Assembly: GCA_964657445.1 (NCBI GenBank)
Contig: CAZZVB010000253.1
Location: 1 to 5,509 of the forward strand
DNA: 5,509 bases
Direction: 5' to 3'
Origin: LMUY01 sp964657445
GTDB lineage: Bacteria; Pseudomonadota; Alphaproteobacteria; Acetobacterales; Acetobacteraceae
Position numbers and translations under genes: made by a program. How positions within the stretch are numbered: the first letter of the stretch is position 1; each line of letters begins with the position of its first letter. Shown in pieces: positions 5,375 to 5,509 of the stretch. The notes under the pieces are model-generated. The model had not been told where the DNA came from, searched no databases, and saw only the letters and a program-made list of their open reading frames with translations.

Positions 5375-5509
5375 GTGCTATCCCACAGACCAAGCACGGG
5401 TCACGTGCCGCACTGCATGAATGATCACCGCGGCTCAAGAGATTGAAGCGGAGAAGCCGAATAACCCGGCGCTCGTGTCTTGGCTTGGCAAGGCTTCCAG
5501 GCCGCGGGC
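5375..5509. other. Unassigned right end; short open frame from ATG 5421 off the edge
   Basis: No identifiable gene is visible here. On the plus strand ATG 5421 opens a frame of 29 codons to the edge (starting MITAAQEIEAEKPNN) with about 70% G/C at third positions, but no ribosome binding site precedes it and I recognise no family. On the minus strand an open frame from the edge ends at TGA 5437-5435. Either could be the end of a real gene. The sequence shown is too short to decide. Confidence 0.2.

Noticed and set aside
4561..5424. Plus-strand open frame of 287 codons covering rph and the REP-like element
   Set aside because: It is antisense to rph and to the small upstream gene and runs through the hairpin repeat. 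The composition is not protein-like.

Overview
The window is a GC-rich, densely coding bacterial chromosome segment. An rph-rdgB pair, a FadN/FadA-type beta-oxidation pair under a MerR-family regulator, and strong G/C preference at third codon positions suggest an alphaproteobacterium. Acetobacteraceae/Rhodospirillales is my best guess, but this is inference from style and gene order, with no marker gene to fix it.

Left block (1-2025, minus strand): a three-gene operon read right to left. It holds a 134-residue MerR-family regulator, a 381-residue thiolase and the first 154 residues of a FadN-type 3-hydroxyacyl-CoA dehydrogenase that runs off the left edge. The genes are tightly linked: the regulator's stop overlaps the thiolase ribosome binding site, and the thiolase stop shares one base with the dehydrogenase start (TGATG). 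Together they would carry out the last oxidative steps of acyl-CoA breakdown under local control.

Centre (2026-3448): a compact 121-bp divergent control region, then on the plus strand a 433-residue class III aminotransferase-fold enzyme. It matches 2,2-dialkylglycine decarboxylase (DgdA) at every active-site and alkali-metal position I can recall. The two outward promoters appear to share one -35 hexamer. The plus-strand promoter has a 19-bp spacer with a dyad at its centre, the architecture MerR-family activators use. The simplest reading is that the MerR protein controls both the beta-oxidation operon and the decarboxylase, which would link breakdown of 2-aminoisobutyrate/isovaline-type amino acids (to acetone/2-butanone, CO2 and alanine) with thiolase/dehydrogenase chemistry.

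Right block (3445-5271, minus strand): a housekeeping cluster read right to left. It holds a 61-residue hypothetical protein, RNase PH (rph), the dITP/XTP pyrophosphatase (rdgB, ATGA overlap with rph) and an 86-residue secreted Tyr/Pro-rich four-cysteine protein. The last gene follows rdgB by 3 bases and its stop codon overlaps the DgdA stop, so the two blocks meet tail to tail with no intergenic DNA.

Right end (5272-5509): mostly non-coding, with a REP-like double hairpin at 5296-5374 and a short open frame running off the edge from 5421 that I cannot identify. I see no tRNA, rRNA, CRISPR array, IS element or phage gene in the window.
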